NCBI GenBank assembly: GCA_007135435.1
Contig: SLIW01000557.1
Location: 1 to 6,147 of the forward strand
From: Natronomonas sp.
GTDB taxonomy: Archaea; Halobacteriota; Halobacteria; Halobacteriales; Haloarculaceae
Direction: 5' to 3'
DNA length: 6,147 nt
Within the stretch, counting starts at the first letter, position 1. Every line of letters begins with the position of its first letter. The position numbers were made by a program, and so were the translations under genes. Shown in pieces: positions 5,559-6,147 of the stretch. A model generated the notes under the pieces. That model saw only the letters and a list, made by a program, of their open reading frames with translations, did no database searches and was not told the origin of the DNA.

Positions 5559-5995
5559 GAGTGGTTCCGCCGGTGCGGCGAGTGGTTCCGCCGGTGCGGC
5601 GAGTGGTTCCGCCGGTGCGGCGAGTGGTTCCACCGGTGCGGCGAGCGGTCTTTTGTCCAACGCGCCCGGCGGTTCCGCTCGAGGTGTTCGACGTACTGCT
5701 GGAAGTACGTCGGCGGGTCACGCGCCCGGCTCCAGGCTGCCGCCAGCCGGTGGCCCGCGTCGACCTCGCCGGACGCAGATGGGGAACGGGTCGCCGGTTC
5801 CGTGCTCGCTGCGGACGACGACGTTCGGACACCGGCTGCCGGTCGTCGGCCTCGAACGTCGTCGTCGGCCTCGAACGTCCTGTTCGAGGCGTACTCGACC
5901 GCACACACCCCCACATCGACCTCCTCGCGGCTTCCACGGAGGGCCGAGAGCCGCGCCAGAAGCGAACGAAACGGCTCCGTTGAAATCCTCCACAT
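5489..5995 (-). CDS. Doubtful open frame, 168 residues from ATG; possibly a decayed gene
   Basis: From the ATG at 5995 the frame encodes 168 residues, starting MWRISTEPFRSLLARLSALR. The frame has no stop upstream as far as the window edge, so this could instead be the 3' part of a longer gene. Two stretches look protein-like with GC-rich third positions: EEVDVGVCAVEYASNRTFEA (about residues 23-42) and GHRLAAAWSRARDPPTYFQQ followed by YVEHLERNRR. Between them lie a Ser/Thr/Ala-rich part and the 19-bp tandem duplication. The C-terminus is four 7-residue repeats of the NHSPHRR type, encoded by the 21-bp array, followed by a basic tail. A weak TATA-like GTGTATCC lies about 25 bp before the ATG. 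No family is recognised. It could be a lineage-specific gene, a pseudogene with frame changes, or not coding. Confidence 0.25.
   Translation of the reverse strand: MWRISTEPFRSLLARLSALRGSREEVDVGVCAVEYASNRTFEADDDVRGRRPAAGVRTSSSAASTEPATRSPSASGEVDAGHRLAAAWSRARDPPTYFQQYVEHLERNRRARWTKDRSPHRWNHSPHRRNHSPHRRNHSPHRRNHSRRSLAPQLSLAETRRIGYLNTR
5559..5642. repeat. 21-bp tandem repeat, four copies
   Basis: Units start at 5559, 5580, 5601 and 5622, with core GAGTGGTTCCGCCGGTGCGG. The first three are identical and the fourth has one change (CCACCGG for CCGCCGG); a short fifth start (GAG) follows. Each unit has a small inverted repeat, CGCC-GGTGC-GGCG, that spans into the next unit, so a single strand could fold into a row of hairpins. 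The period of 21 keeps all frames open: the plus strand would read EWFRRCG repeats and the minus strand NHSPHRR or EPLAAPA repeats, depending on frame. Confidence 0.93.
5842..5879. repeat. Perfect 19-bp tandem duplication
   Basis: GTCGTCGGCCTCGAACGTC occurs twice in direct contact (5842-5860 and 5861-5879) without a mismatch, which suggests a recent duplication. As 19 is not a multiple of three, it would have shifted any frame read through it. The second copy also forms one arm of an inverted repeat: CTCGAAC (5870-5876), loop GTCCT, GTTCGAG (5882-5888). Confidence 0.9.
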
Positions 5996-6147
5996 TTGAT
6001 AGGAACGACGTGCTGGATACACAGCGCGACCTTGCGCTGTTTCGCGTCGATACGAGACAGTCGAAGCGATCAGTACCGGCGGTAAACGCAAGAGAGTATC
6101 CGGTGAGGAGACATCGAAATCATGTACTAGCGAAATATCACGAAAGA
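5996..6147. other. Right-edge stretch with no supportable gene; contains a hairpin
   Basis: This part is visibly less GC-rich than the rest of the window. One frame on each strand is open to the edge (plus from GTG at 6010; minus continuing into the doubtful frame ending at 5489), and neither shows convincing haloarchaeal codon use. ACAGCGC (6021-6027), loop GACCTT, GCGCTGT (6034-6040) is a perfect 7-bp stem. There is no T run after it on the plus strand beyond TTT, so it is not a clear terminator. Confidence 0.4.

Noticed and set aside
5561..5983. Plus-strand GTG-started frame with VVPPVRR repeats, 140 residues
   Set aside because: It is placed about 30 bp downstream of the expected start from the TATA box at 5499-5505, but the body is Arg-rich and lacks codon use like the neighbours; probably a shadow of repeat and GC-rich DNA.
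5289..5999. Plus-strand frame with EWFRRCG repeats, 236 residues
   Set aside because: It starts at GTG inside the lipoprotein promoter region, is Arg/Ser-rich, passes through the operator-like site and has no recognisable domain.
6021..6040. tRNA arm or intrinsic terminator
   Set aside because: It is a single 7-bp stem with a 6-base loop; no cloverleaf neighbours and no long T tract follow.

Overview
The window reads as chromosomal DNA from a halophilic archaeon (class Halobacteria). The signs are very GC-rich DNA, strongly acidic predicted proteins, twin-arginine signal peptides ending in lipoboxes, no clear Shine-Dalgarno sites, and TATA-like boxes about 25-30 bp before start codons, as expected for leaderless or nearly leaderless mRNAs. 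The organism assignment is inferred from these traits, not from a database search.

Layout, left to right. At the left edge are the first 15 codons of a minus-strand gene, probably isoleucyl-tRNA synthetase (1-45). Next come four minus-strand genes: a membrane-anchored winged-helix regulator (166-813), a Tat-exported SIMPL/DUF541 lipoprotein (1019-1756), a small two-helix membrane protein (1963-2232) and a small acidic soluble protein (2507-2743). The only convincing plus-strand gene is an Fe-S uracil-DNA glycosylase-like protein (2917-3567), divergent from the small acidic protein. Convergent to it is a 506-residue lipoprotein of unknown function (3729-5249). The last 900 bases (5250-6147) hold no convincing gene. 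They contain the lipoprotein promoter, an operator-like cluster around a symmetric TATA box, a four-copy 21-bp repeat, a perfect 19-bp tandem duplication, and a minus-strand open frame of doubtful coding status.

The genes do not form an obvious pathway or operon. Most appear to have their own promoter, so this looks like a run of single-gene transcription units: housekeeping (tRNA charging, DNA repair) beside envelope and regulatory genes.

The most unusual feature is a set of short tandem repeat arrays, unrelated to each other in sequence but alike in period: 21 bp x5 (2353-2457), 22 bp x6 (3613-3744) and 21 bp x4 (5559-5642), plus a decayed 16-bp/19-bp set (911-975). Each lies at or just beyond the 3' end of a certain or possible minus-strand gene. 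The 22-bp array overlaps the end and stop codon of the large lipoprotein gene. No CRISPR array, tRNA, rRNA or insertion sequence was recognised.
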